DNA of 64,000 nt, taken from positions 11,432,945-11,496,944 of the forward strand of contig OV884059.1 of the NCBI GenBank assembly GCA_930367215.1. The letters run 5' to 3'. The position numbers and the translations under genes are program-made. Origin of the DNA: Pollenia angustigena (taxonomy: Eukaryota > Arthropoda > Insecta > Diptera > Polleniidae). Below, one piece after another: positions 1 to 12,309 of the stretch (positions within the stretch are counted from its first letter, which is position 1; each line of letters begins with the position of its first letter). The notes beneath the pieces are model-generated. The model saw only the letters and a list, made by a program, of their open reading frames with translations, ran no database searches and had not been told where the DNA came from.

Positions 1-1040
1 ACTAAATAAAGTCCCACCGTATTTTCTCCCGACTTTTACTTAATCGCGGTTTTACGTAGGTAGTAGCATTTTTAAAGAATACCTACAAGCCATAAATAAA
101 ACGAAAATACAAAAATGTGTTAATGATTGTTTTTCTACACAAAGAAACAAAATATCCCCAAGGAGTTGAGAAAAAACAAACTAATATTTATATTTCTTAT
201 TTTCTGCTCTATTTTTTCAAAGAATTTAAAACAGCTTTTAAGCAAAAAACTAAATATGATTTAAATGTTCTGCAGCAACTTTAACATTCTCCTTGTTTTG
301 TATTGTTCTATATTGGTTTGAATTCAATGCTGTCGTTTGTGTTGCTTTTTTCTTAAATACCCTGCAGATGTTTTTGGTCTCTGACATCCTGTTTACTTGA
401 ACGAAAAGAAAATTGTTTATTTTCTTTTTTTTTAAAGAAGTTTTCTTAAGTGATAAAGGAGAGGATTACATAACATTGAAATAATAGTTTCCTTTAACAT
501 AAGTTTTTCTATTCCACCCAATTAGATAAAATAGTTAAGAAACAAAAAGCGTTCAAATAGCCCAAATGAATTTAAGTCTTTATGTTTACACATTAGGCCG
601 TACCTGCTGGGTCCTAATTTAAGAACTTTAGAAATTTCTTAAACTTGGAACCTGCTGCGCATAGGCTGCTCCTACCCGGGTTTAGTGTATGACCAACCCC
701 ACTTTATTTTTCATCTCCATCATTTATTTCTAACATACCTATCTCCATTCCTTAAGGGAGCTCCAATACGAAATTTTCGATACAGACTAGAATTTTTTTA
801 AGAAAAAGTCCCGTAACTGCCATGTAGTCGCCCCTAGGGGGATAAAATATATGATCAGCCTCCACTAATTTTTCCACCTAAACTTTTTTTCAAAACATAT
901 TTGCCTTTTATCTCTACTCCTTAGGGGGGACTCCCATACAAATATGGGGTTTTTTGAAATTCCTAAATTTAATTGAAATTTTTTCGTATTTTGTGAACAA
1001 AATCTAAAGTTGCAAACAGATTTTAATCATTTATGGCCTG
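1..1040. other. AT-rich spacer, no gene recognised
   Basis: No coding potential or RNA gene is visible. Between about 680 and 980 two imperfect copies of a ~170-bp segment can be seen, each with a CTCCxTTCCTTAGGGG-like block followed by a CCATAC/CAATACGAAAT block. They suggest an old tandem duplication of unknown origin. Confidence 0.5.
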
Positions 1041-1531
1041 TTTTGTTTGGAACTTTGTTATCTATCTATCGCGAGTCTTATAGAGTTGCGCAGATGCGGT
1101 GGACCTGTGTCCACCTACTCGATATCCAGGATCCTTTGGCCTGGATATGATGAACGGAGAACTAGCTCTCTACTTAGGTTCAGCAGGGACCAGATTAGGA
1201 CGGTGATATCGGTTGTGACTGGACACTGGCCGGTGGGGACTCATGCTGGAAGAATGGGTCTGGAACTTAACGACTACTGTAAAAGTTGTCAAAACGAGGA
1301 GGAAGAGGAGACTGTGCTTTACTTTCTTTGTCATACCTGGGGGAACCCGTGTTTGCCTGCTTGTGGGATCTATACACAATAGAACTAAAATCGCTTCTTC
1401 TCTTCACTAGGAAGACGAAGTGGTTGGACTTTGCAGTGACGCCATCTGAATAACTGCCGGGTATCACAAAGGGACCAACAGGGAGCCCAAGTGAGCTGTC
1501 TATCGATGGCTGCCCATGTAACCTAACCTAG
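1041..1531 (+). pseudogene. 3' end of a non-LTR retrotransposon (RNase H tail)
   Basis: The open stretch 1,047-1,382 encodes the C-terminal tail found after the RNase H domain of I/LOA/Jockey-type insect non-LTR elements. It has a conserved hydrophobic helix, then VTGHWPVGTHAGRMGLE, then a zinc-knuckle-like Cys-x2-Cys (YCKSCQ), an acidic run (NEEEEET) and a second Cys about 10 residues on (FLCHTW). The piece is 5'-truncated: reverse transcriptase and endonuclease are absent, and the frame breaks after residue 111. The fragment ends near 1,531 in CCTAACCTAGG, like the TAACC-rich 3' termini of these elements. It is a dead-on-arrival retrotransposon copy, not a host gene. Clade assignment beyond I/LOA/Jockey-like is not possible from this tail. 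Confidence 0.75.
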
Positions 1532-2244
1532 GATGGTATGAACAGAGACCTAGTCTATAAATACTTAAACGAGATACTTGAGGTCAATCGCTCCTGAAGG
1601 CAAAACATTCTCGAGACAAAAACATTGATATATATTACTTTAATATCAGACTGTAAATGCCTAAAATATAACGAAAAATTTAAAAGGGCGACTCCTACGT
1701 TCGGAAAAAAGTTTTTTTTCCAAACCTCCTTGCATTTCTTTTCCTTGTAAGGCTGTACGCTCAAATATAAATATGTATATGTATATGCTCGCCTCGTTCC
1801 TGCAAGGCGCATAAGACCTTAAATTATTTGTGGAAATTTCGATAATAAGTTCTTTCTAATACGATAGAGTGATTATCCTAAAGCATCCGAGTCTGGTGTT
1901 GGGGCTGCCAGGCTCTTAACCACCGTCGACCATGCAACTAATTTAAGTAGTCTTCTTGAGAACAAAAGGAGGCCATTTAAACCTTCGCTGAAAACACGCC
2001 ATTTACGTGGGCGCCACTGCACTATCTGCTTTTCGAAGGTGACCGTAGCAGGTGACTTAACTTTCGATCACGCATGTTACTAAAGAACCAGCTGCCTTTT
2101 CCCCTTTTTGATTTTCTCAGTGCCCTCTATATTGAAACGATGTTACGAGCGTTACCAATTTACCGTGGGAGAGTTCTAACGCAAACCTCTCACAGGATAA
2201 TCTTCAAAGTCTGTTATAGTCTTGTGATAGTCTATATAGTGTAT
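1532..2244. other. Spacer, nothing recognised
   Basis: This is mixed AT-rich DNA with several short open frames that lack any family signature. I see no repeat boundaries and no RNA gene. Confidence 0.4.
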
Positions 2245-2246
2245 TA

Positions 2247-3518
2247 CACGCAAAGAAAAAACATGGTTGTGGTAAACATATTCTAAGAGCAACATATTAT
2301 GATAAGAATTATGATTGAAGTCACCATATTAAGATTATTATTGAACTATATTATGACTAAATATACTCGTACTATTACATCATAATATTTTTCCCTTAAT
2401 CATATTATTATTCTGTTAATCATACTAAGTTAAGAAGTAATCAAATTATTGTCATGTTAATCATAATAAGCTAAGAAATTAATCATATTATTGTCATGTT
2501 AATCATAATAAGCTAAGAAGTAATCATATTATCATCATGTTAATCATAATAAATTTAGAAGCAATCATATTACGATACAGCAGCTTTCATAGCTGTCATA
2601 AAAATACAAAATAAAAATTAAAATATTTTTGCATCGATTTTTTATTTTGTGGCTTTTTACAATTTTTCTTAATATTATTTAAATAGCGGAGTTCAATATA
2701 AGGCTTGCAAAAGAGCAAATGAAAAATCTGTGGTTTTCATGGGCAATCGCGTATGTCCATTTTTTAGATTTTAAGATGTTGATGCCATATTGCCTAATTC
2801 TGAACGCTCTTTTCCTTTTTTTTTAAAAGATGGATCAATTCCGATTTTTTAACGTAATGACAAAGTTTGAAAAGTGCAATACCAAGCCCATAGTTTGATC
2901 TAGAATGGTTTTTCGGCTTGCCTGAAAAATTTGTTTTTGTAGCACTTGTATACAATATAACGAAATCTCTGTGTGTTTTGTTGTTGGATTTTACAAAAAA
3001 AAACTATGATATTTTGCATTTGCACTATTAAATCACTAATACTTGAATGAACTCCGCTAATGTTTACATTTTTTAATTTCTTTAAACTTTTTTTTTATGG
3101 AATTTTATCTTAATTAACCGCTCACAAATAAAAAAACGACACAACTGCTTCAAAATTATTTTACAAATGGCGCTAACATAATATGATTAGAGTAAAAATA
3201 GTTTGATTGCATCTTTAACATAATATGATAAATGTATAGAAAGTTATCATGTTATGGCTATTAAATATCATGATATGGTTGTGAGAAATTTAATATGTTT
3301 AGAAAGTTATCATAATTAAGTTGTTAGAAAAATAATTATTTTTCGGTCAACAATACTTAAATTCATAATTGCGATAAACATTGATATGTTTACAGTAACT
3401 ATAAAATTGTTGATATTAAATAAAAGTAAAAATTATTTGTGTACGACAACAATATATTGTTACATTAAACATAGTTTTGTTGCCGTAACCATGCCCAACC
3501 ATATTTTTTCTCTGCGTG
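2247..3518. mobile_element. TA-flanked inverted-repeat element (MITE-like, ~1.27 kb)
   Basis: The left end CACGCAAAGAAAAAACATGG and the right end, read in reverse complement as CACGCAGAGAAAAAATATGG, form imperfect terminal inverted repeats. A TA dinucleotide abuts each end (2,245-2,246 and 3,519-3,520). The interior has no transposase. It contains a ~41-bp tandem repeat and long AT-rich palindromic stretches. TA duplication and simple TIRs fit a Tc1/mariner-type non-autonomous element. The ends resemble those of the element at 19,635-20,650. Confidence 0.6.
2390..2570. repeat. ~41-bp tandem repeat, about 4 copies
   Basis: The block CATGTTAATCATAATAAG with following AAGTAATCATATTAT recurs at about 2,413, 2,453, 2,495 and 2,536. 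It lies inside the inverted-repeat element above. Confidence 0.75.
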
Positions 3519-3520
3519 TA

Positions 3521-4360
3521 GGGTGGTTACAAGGTATATGGTAAATTAGGGAAAAACAGCGATTTTGCACTAAAAATGATTGATTTTCCTTAGTTAATGC
3601 TAAATATCTCTTAATCTATTGGCAGAAGGAACAAAACTATAAAGATCAAAATTAATAAAATTTCCTATAAAACATGACTCGACTCAGGTTCTTAAAATGA
3701 ATGGATTCGGTTTTAAAGACAAAGATATACGGATTTGAGTGAAAAATTGCTGTTTTTCCTTAATTTATGCTCAATGAGGCACGTTTTGGCGTTATCCGAT
3801 TGGGCTTAAACTTTGTCAATCGCATTTTCTATTCTATTGGCCTTTTTTGGGGCCTAATAGTGTATTCATTGTGTATTAAAAGTCTAGTTTTGTTATTGTT
3901 GACGTATTGATAGCGCACATTCATTTCATCCGAACACAACTCCAAAGCTGTTTTAAAATTTTACTAAGACGGGTGGTTTTTACACATACCATTCCTACGT
4001 CCCCCAGTGTCGTCATTTCATATAACACGAGTGGCCATAGCAAGAAGAAGTCATTGCACAACGATTACATTTTGTACACTGGTTTATATTCAAAAAAGAT
4101 AAAAACACTAAAAATGTCCAATATGTTGGATCAAAGATTCGAGTCCTCCAATATATCCTGCAAGTAAAATAGTGTAAGGTAAAATGTGACTAGAAAGTAT
4201 TATATAGAATGCAATTCTAAAAGCTGTAGAAGAAATAAAAAGGTATTATCCACATGCAACTTGGATTAAGAATTGCGAGATCGACTGTGGAAGCCATACA
4301 AAACAAATTATATTATATTATAATTGACCCAGCAATACTAACTTAGACCATCAGCCCGTT
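3521..4360. other. Spacer, nothing recognised
   Basis: No gene, RNA or clear repeat is visible. Short open frames such as 3,907-4,167 have no recognisable domain. Confidence 0.4.
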
Positions 4361-4374
4361 ATAGTAAAATAGAC

Positions 4375-4470
4375 AATGGTCTCTGGATGATATGGAACCC
4401 GCAACCGTCGCACTGATACCCCAGATCTTTGCCAACAAGCCTACCGGGACGCTCATTTCCCATTTTAAAA
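4375..4470 (-). mobile_element. tRNA-derived SINE-like relic
   Basis: Read on the minus strand, the segment has CCCGGTAGGCTTGTTGGC, about 35 nt of spacer, then GCGACGGTTGCGGGTTCCAT, resembling a pol III A/B-box layout. A related copy is at 26,365-26,450, with shared CCGGTAGGCTNG and GGGTT(C/T) blocks. A fragment of the same head is at about 13,063-13,075. It is not a functional tRNA, because no complete cloverleaf can be folded. Confidence 0.4.
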
Positions 4471-6399
4471 GTAGACTCGTTGCAAATTTGAATTTTCCTT
4501 CCCCCTGTTTTTTCTTTTATGTTTAATACTTCGGCAAGGAGTGTTATGATTTATTGTATCGCTTGTTATATTTAAAAAACAAATTTTGCTGTCGTTGACA
4601 TGTGTCAGTACAAAACAGTATTTTTCTTTTGCTATGCTTTTTTTCTGTTGTGACTATTGTTTTTTTTATATTACATTGCTGGCAGTGTGAAAATACTGAC
4701 AATCACAACAGGATTCTAGTATTTCTCTATATGTTTGTTATGACTGAACAAAATTCTCGAGCATACATTATCAACTGGCTGCCATGATTTATAGATGGTG
4801 GCGGCCTATCTGTCTGCTTGGCTAGTTTTTTTTTCAATTTTTTTTTTTTTTTTTTGTTGTTTTTGCTAGTTTCACTTCCTTGAATTGAAGAGGATTGAGT
4901 TATTTAAAGGAATTTTTACAAATGGAATTTAAAAATGTTTTTTTTTTTGTTCTTGTGAGTAAGTGAGTGTTTGCACATGTGAGTGGAGGTATTTATTAAA
5001 TACTTGCAGTTTTTAGAAGCAAACAACCAATAAAGAAAAATCGATGTGGACATTTTATGTTTCAGACATTTGAGTAGTTATTTAGAAAAAAAATTTTATT
5101 TTTTCCAGTTTGGAAAATGACAGCTGGTTAATGAAATAAAATCTAAAAAATATATTTTATTTCAATAGTAAAGATTAAACGAATTTTTTTTTTAGAGTTT
5201 ATTTTTAAGTTTCTTTTTCTTAAAACCTTTAAAAACGTTTTCCCTTTTATTTAATTTCCTTTAGAACTTTAACAGAATGTCGAATACAAACACCTAAAAT
5301 TTCTTTAACTTGAACTTTTTCTATGCCCCATGTTCAAGTTTCTTCAAGGACTCTTGTATTGAATCCTTTGCAAATATTTGCTAAATAGATTTCTACAAAT
5401 AAAATCTATTATTGATAAATACAATTTTATTGAATTTTCTTACTAAATAAAAAGCAAAGAAGTTAATAGAGACGTATGAGTGTTATTTATTTTGTTGATA
5501 TAAATCATACGCCTAGATGATCGGTGTTTTGGGCTTTTCTCATTTAACAAATCTGGAAATCTGTTTTAAAAAAATTTAAGGACAAATTATAAACATAAAA
5601 AAACTTTAAAAAAGTTGTATATTAAAACTCTTTTAAGTTCTATAAATAACTTTTTTTTAAAGTTATGTAAAAGATAATTTTTTTTATATCAAGTTTTTTG
5701 CAACCTAAGAATTCATTTAAACCCTTTAAAACTTTTTTAAATTAAATAAAATGTAATTAAAATGTTTCTCTTATTGAAAACTTTTGGACAAAAGCTTTTC
5801 AGTGGAGCTTTCAATATATTTATTACAACAGTTCGATTCATTGTTGTTAATCGTTTTTGATTTTCATTTTTTTTTTAAATCAGGCTCAAGGATGAAATTT
5901 AACAATATGAAATTAATTTAAATTTGTTGATAATTTTTATACTTGACTGAGCAAGGCATTGAACTCGGTTCGAACTTTCATGTTTCGGGAATAAACACAT
6001 TCTCATGCTAGCTGGGTTATGAACAGCTGTAGTATTATATTCCAGGACTAGAACTGTGGCCGGCTTGTCGTTGTATTGGAGATACTTCACTTGAACTGCC
6101 TCTGGCTGCTGGTTGCACACCGAATTTAGCAATTCTGTGTGTTGACGTTTCTATTGAGTCAAAAAAGAGCTCCGTAGCTGAAGACAATTTTTTGAAATAT
6201 CTCATACAGCACGAAATTTTGGTTTGAAACCATTTTTCGTTTATTAGTGCTGACTCAGAACTCTTAAAGTTTTAGCCGTCAAGTGTTGAGTTTAAAGGAG
6301 AGCGAGAGAGGAAAAGAAATTGGCATTGCCACATATTTTTCTCACTGAAAAACCACAAAGCAAAAATCACCCTTTATTTATAAAAAAAAACACAACCAA
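4471..6399. other. AT-rich spacer
   Basis: There are long T-runs (around 4,830-4,855) and no coding signature. The stretch 5,940-6,160 is less AT-rich and has GGTTCGAAC-like sequence but no cloverleaf. I cannot assign it. Confidence 0.4.
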
Positions 6400-7025
6400 A
6401 AATATTAAAAGCTTTTTATTTAAAAACTATGCTTTTTGAAAATTCGGAAAGCTTTGAATCCTTTTTCTATGCAAATAAACCGTTATTTTGCATAAAAAGC
6501 TTTTTATCAAAATCTTTTGAAAAGTTCTCAAAATTTGTAAATGTTTGTTTTGAAAAGCTCATTTAAAAGCCTTTTTTAAACACGTTTAACTTAACTTTAG
6601 TAGAAAAGCTTTCGATTAATATTTGTTACTCAAGATCCCTTATTTTTTATATAAAATCCCTTAAAAGTTTCATCCTTATGAAAGTCATAAAGAAACCTCT
6701 TTCTATAGTGAAAAAATTATAGTTTTAATAAAAAAAGCTTTTTAGAAAAAAACATTTTAAAAAGCTTTGATAGTAAAAAAAAATTTAATAGAAGTTCTCT
6801 GTGTGTATTTATATTGCTTTTTTAAAACTTTTCGGAACAAGATTTTTATCAAAAATTTTTTTATAAAGCTTTTTAACAGAAGCTTTAACTAAGCTTTCCT
6901 TTTTTATACTACAGGGGTTATGAAGTTCATCAGCTACTTTCGCTTAGACAAAATTCTTTACAAAAAAAATGTAGAGACTAAAGTCTCTGGTTTGCCAACA
7001 AAGCTTAAAGCTTTTAAGAGCTTTA
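6400..7025. repeat. Cluster of AAAAGCTTTT palindromes
   Basis: The self-complementary core AAGCTTT or AAAAGCTTT recurs more than a dozen times within about 600 bp, with no fixed period. It looks like an AT-rich cryptic repeat. No gene is present. Confidence 0.6.
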
Positions 7026-8189
7026 ACACAGATCAATAAAGAATTTAAATTGAATTTTAAAATTAAAGCAAAAACATTTCTTTTTGCCCTGCAGCAATTA
7101 TTCTTTGGAAATCCAACAAAATTAATTCAGTTTAAAAACGCATCACGTATTTGAAAGCAACGCAAAATATTTACAACATTTTATTTTTCCTACCCTTTTT
7201 TAAGTAAAAAAAAATGTTATTTGCTCAATTGAGTTAACAAAATGAATAATGCAGCATGCATGATGCAAATAAGTAACGTGTGCTACATTCCGACTTCATA
7301 CATCGAATGTGCTGTTGTTGAAATCATACAAATACCAAAAAGTAACCCGAAAGAAGGAAAACGAGAGAACGAATGAATTATTAAAGTTTATTTAAAAAGA
7401 AAATGAAAACGATAAATTTTGTTAAACCTGCAATGCAACTAAAGGCAAGTAAAAGGGGCAGATTCCAAGTGGTGTAGCATCAGATCTTTATAGGGAAAAA
7501 GATACAGTGGGCTAGATTTGATATTAAAGACAATTATCAACGTCTCCAATAAAGAAGCTGGGAATGGGGAGTCACTTCTCAGACAATGCTAGCTTAACAC
7601 TTAAATGAATACAAGGTCCTAGACAGGGCTTTTTGAACTTTTGGTTGATATATTACACACATAGCATAGAAAGACCCTCCTAATTTTTAATGGATTCCTC
7701 ATTTAAAGGGGTTTTAATAGGAAAAGTTTAGAGCAGTATTTTATATAAATAAATACAATAGAATTAAACCAAAAGCACAGAGTATACAGAGGCGTCACGA
7801 GACAGAAAATATTGTGTTTTTTCTGTCTTTTTCTTCGAAAGCTGCCCTTTTTGCGTTTTTTGTTTTGATTATGCAATTTGTGTAGATAGTAGCTACCTGT
7901 TTTTACGCATTCCTGCACTAACAAAAAACGTTTTCTTTCTCTTTCTTCGAAAGCTGCCCTCGCAAATGAGTTAGGCATTTTTCATATGTCACTTTTTTCA
8001 TCTCTGTATACTTTGTTACCAAAAGATACAAAAAAAGCTCAAGGAACAAATAAGAATTCTTTCTTTACTTTTATTCCAAAGAATTTTGCTAGTTGAAGGC
8101 AAAATGTTATTGCAGTAGCCTTAAACCCTCCATACAAAATACAAGTTGTCCCAGATGGGCCCTGGAACTCGTTTGTGTGTTACAACACT
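7026..8189. other. Spacer with a short direct duplication
   Basis: The block TTCTTCGAAAGCTGCCCT occurs twice (about 7,831 and 7,943), implying a local ~110-bp duplication. No coding or RNA gene is recognised. Confidence 0.4.
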
Positions 8190-8550
8190 TTAGTGTTTGC
8201 TTAAGGCTTTAATCAAATCAATTGTATTCTTTACAGTTCCCCTGTGATCGTCTGTTCCGATTTCAGCAACTGAAAAGTGATGGAACTCCTCTGTTCCTAC
8301 CAAATATAGAATTACTTTTAGGCCTTTGGTATTCGGGTCTTGGCGTTGATTCAGGTGGTTTTTTGGGGTTGACATACAATTTACGGCTCTTCTAGTTGTC
8401 ATACTGAATTCATTTTTTATTGCCGGCAAGAATTTGAAGAAAAAAATAATTCCTCTTGTGGCTTTAGAAGAGCATTTCGGACATTCAAATTCGTCCTTTA
8501 AAGTCCCTCTCTCTTCGTAACTACCTTTCGTGCTGTAGGATGAATCCTGC
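8190..8550 (-). other. Unrecognised open frame, possible exon or relic
   Basis: A stop-free minus-strand frame of about 118 codons runs from 8,550 to the stop at 8,190. Its N-terminal half contains a Cys-x2-Cys pair (FECPKCSSKAT), followed by basic and mixed residues and a C-terminal stretch (GTEEFHHFSVAEIGTDDH). There is no good ATG and no recognised family. The base composition is less AT-biased than its surroundings, which is the only reason to note it. It could be the remains of a transposon protein, a host exon or chance. Confidence 0.2.
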
Positions 8551-10080
8551 TACTTGTCAACGTATAAAAATTGCTTCTACTAACTTTGCAAATCCTATTC
8601 GACTTTGACAACACTATTTATGAAGTAATGCCTTCAATCCACAATCTTCGACTTTTTTTATTGACCTGAGTGGGCTTAGTCTTCCATGCCAAAAATACCA
8701 CTTTTGAATACCACGCAAGGCGAGATCAATGTTGATTGAATGAATTTTCAAAATAATCGAAAAGCAATCACATTTTTTTTTTTATTTAAAAAAGGAAAAC
8801 ATCGAGCAAATAATGCCTTGTTGGCACAAAATTCGATATTTTAACCTCTCTGTTGTTTACACTATTTCATTCAATCCCAGAGTGCCCACTTGTCAAATGC
8901 TTGGCATGCAGGCGAACTGAGCGTTATATTCGCCGTCATAACTAATTTTTTTGATTTTCCATCCAGCATCGCTAATGTTACACGTACAAACATATTTTCT
9001 CTAATATTACCACACTGATTAAAGTGTGATCACATAAGTTATTAAAGATACAAACCATGTGTTAAAGCTGCGCCATTTGCTGTGAACTTTAAGGTTGTCC
9101 AGTTAAAAAATAAAGAGTATTTTTCTGTGAATTATGACATTATTTCTTATACCTTTTGTAGCCTAATCTCATGTAGCCTTGTCCATTTTTTTTGCCCCAT
9201 CTTTTTGTGTTTACCCAACTGTGTTTCCTATTATTTCATATGAAAGTCAATTGAGCCTGAAAATTTAATACTGTTAGAAACTAATAACTGCATTTTGCTT
9301 GAAAAATTCTTGAAAATTCGATATAAAGAAAAGTTAAGTGAGAAACTTTTTTTTTATTAATAGAAAAATATAATTTAATAAAAAAAAATTAAAAAATTTT
9401 TATAAAAAGAAATTTGCTTAACAAAATAGTTTTATCTTTAACTTTTCTTATTTTTTTTATAATATAAATTTATTCAGTGCCCCAGAGACTTTAGGAGAAG
9501 TTAGAAAGTTTTGAAATATATTTTACACTTATGCCCCCTCTGTTTTATTGCAGGTATCAGTCGTGTGAAAATTCAAGTGTCCTTTTTGTCTCTTAAGCGC
9601 TCCCCTTTTCTTGCTAGACATGTTTAAAAGTGTCGCAAAGTTTGTTTCATTTTTTTTCTAGGAGAACAATTTTTCTATTGTAACCACTTGAGAAAACCAA
9701 AGAAGAACTTTACTGCAATTAAAGCCATAAATAAAAATAAAAAATATTTTTCGAAAATGCTGGAAAAAGAAAACTGTTAATTTTGTTTATATTTTAAAGA
9801 ATTAAATTAAAATTCTAAAGAAATTTTTTTCATGAAGAGGAACAGATGTTTGTTCTTAATGGCATGACAGTGTACCAGTGATAAAAGTCTCTCTCTGGGC
9901 TTCAATTTTAAGACTTTTTTTTATACGGGGTATTTTATGATTTAATTTTTTTCTTAAAGGCAACAATTCGAATTTTGTAAGAACTGGAAAAGACAAAGTG
10001 GACATTTTATATAGCATTGGTCTGGAAAATTGTTTTGTTTATAAAAAATTTTTTAAAAGACTTTTTTAATTGAAAATTTA
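8551..10080. other. AT-rich spacer
   Basis: No coding, RNA or bounded repeat is recognised. Homopolymer runs are frequent. Confidence 0.4.
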
Positions 10081-11240
10081 CATTCACATTTACATTCGAA
10101 GACAATATGTTCTTGAACTGAAAACGGAGTCTATGGATTTGACAAAAAATGGTGTTTTTACTTTTCTTGTTTTAAATTTCACAGCACAAATGTTCAAATA
10201 CCTTCAATTTGAAATATTTTTAGGTAAATCATTTTTAATTTGACAACATTTCCTTTTTGATTTGACAATATAAGGAATTTTCTTTTCTTTTCCTTTTTTA
10301 GTTCTTAAATTGACAACTTCTTGACAATGAACAGTTGCTGTTCTGACAATATCAATTGAGAATTTCAGAAAGTGTTTTCTGTTCTGCAAATCATAAAGAT
10401 GCTACCTAGAAAGAGTTCTGGATTCGCTCGAATTACACCTGTAGACTCCACAATTCATATTCAAATTCATTTAACGACATTTCGTTCTTGATTTGACAAT
10501 GTAAGGATTTATAAAATTATAAATGTTGATCGACCTTTTTTGATTACTCTAAATAGTTTATATAGTTTTCCATATGCTGGCTTTCAAGGTAATTTTCAAG
10601 GTATTTTATTTTTTCTTTCTTGAAGTGACAGCGTCAAGTTGCCTTTTTTTGCACTTTCTATTGAGAAGCTAGAAGAGGTATTCTGATCTTAGCACTTTTT
10701 ACAACAAAATCCGGGCGACAAATTTTCTTTTAGCAAATAATAAAGGATGACCTTTCTAGATGCGTTCCAATTGCATCTGTAGACTTCACATTCAATTGGA
10801 CAACAGTTCGTTCTTGATTTGACAACGGGAGATATTTAATTTTGTTTGTTCTTGAAGTGACAGTGTACAGTAGCCGTTTTTGCACTATCTCTAATTTCAG
10901 AAGGGGTTTTCTGATCTCTGTAGTTTATTTTTAACAGGAGCCTGGCGACAAATCTCCTTTAGCAAATATTAAGAATGCCCTATTAGAAAGCTTCCTAGAT
11001 CTATTCCAACTACATCTGTAGACTTCACATTTAATTGGACAACATTTAATTCTTAATTTGACAACGGCAGCTATGTTATTTTCCATCCATTGATAATTTC
11101 AGAAGCGGGTTTTCAGATCTGTGAATTTTCTACAACAAAAACCCGGCGACAAATTTCCTTTTAGCAAATTATATTAATGCCGCATTAAATAGCGTTCTGA
11201 ATGCATTTCAATTGCGTCTGTAGATTATAAATTCAAAAAT
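10081..11240. repeat. Degenerate tandem array, ~240-320 bp units, 4-5 copies
   Basis: Three landmarks recur in fixed order. The first is GTTCTTGATTTGACAA (about 10,250, 10,485, 10,808 and 11,048). The second is CTGTAGACTTCACATTCAA-like sequence (about 10,438, 10,780, 11,018 and 11,217). The third is GCGACAAATTTCCTTTTAGC (about 10,715, 10,945 and 11,145). The copies have diverged and vary in length, as in an old satellite-like expansion. No protein is encoded. Confidence 0.65.
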
Positions 11241-11384
11241 AAAACTCGACTTGAACTTCGCTATTGACGTGCGAAATTATACTAACATTATAACCTTTAG
11301 AAACGGCCGATTTATTTAAAATTTTTTCTTACATCCCCCACTGTTAATTGACAGGAATATGAACTGATGCCTTTTATAACCTTT

Positions 11385-11500
11385 TATATAAAAGCTTTAT
11401 AAAGAATATAAATTCTGGGTTCTCATGACCACCGAAGTTTATTTTACGATGTCCATCCGTTCGCTCGTCTGGTTGAAATGGGTTTTCCAAAGACTCGAGA
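11385..11500 (+). mobile_element. Fragment of the TATACCC interspersed repeat family
   Basis: The sequence TATAAATTCTGGGTTCTCAT followed by GATGTCCATCCGTTCG matches the head of the repeat seen more completely at 60,262. It is a short decayed copy with no coding role. Confidence 0.5.
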
Positions 11501-12300
11501 TATAATGGGAACTAGACTGTTCTTTATTTTTATTACATATTGTCCGGAACAGTTTGCTATTGAAATTCCGCAAGATCGGTACACAGATGCTTTAGATATG
11601 AGCAAGAAAACACGGATGTCTCTAATTTTTAGCCATCTAAGCAATTTGACACCAAAATTATTCTTTTCTGTTCAGTTATCTTGAATTAAGCAGACGGATA
11701 GACGGCCATGCCCTTATCAACTTACAATCACCCAGGATATATTTAAATTTTGTGGGGTTTAAATTCAATATAAGAAAAGCGTTACACGTAATAACAAACT
11801 TAATACACCCTTATTAACCACTACTTGTGGTAGACCTAGAAACCGTTTGAAAAAGAAACATGAACTTGAAAACCCCCGTGTCTTTAGTCAACTATTGCAT
11901 TGCTGGAAAATTAAAATCCGAGATAACTTTTTCGCTTCCAAAGCAAACGATGTTCTAAAGATTTAATTTTAATAAATTCTTTCCCATAACAACTTGTCAA
12001 ACAAAAATAATTATCGACATGTCTTATTCATCATCATTATTCTTCAGCGGATGATTTAAATGTGTAGTTTTGAATACATACAAACTTAAGAATTAAGCAA
12101 AAGACAGATTGATTGATGTGAGTTATGAAGAAACTTATTACATGTGTCTGAAGCTAATGGAATTAATAACATCCAAAAAAACAAGAACGGCAGTCACAGC
12201 TGCTTCAAATTCAGCAGAATATTGCATATTTTAAGGCTTTAGCAAAAACCAAACTGCCTCATTTGGATTGCATTTTATAGAACGAAGCTGTAAAGTTAAA
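11501..12300. other. Spacer, nothing recognised
   Basis: Open frames on both strands at 11,444-11,684 overlap each other and carry no domain. No RNA gene is seen. Confidence 0.4.
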
Positions 12301-12309
12301 GTAAAAGGT

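Noticed and set aside
5930..6140. tRNA-like sequence with GGTTCGAAC
   Set aside because: No A box at proper spacing and no acceptor stem. It is too weak to call even a SINE.
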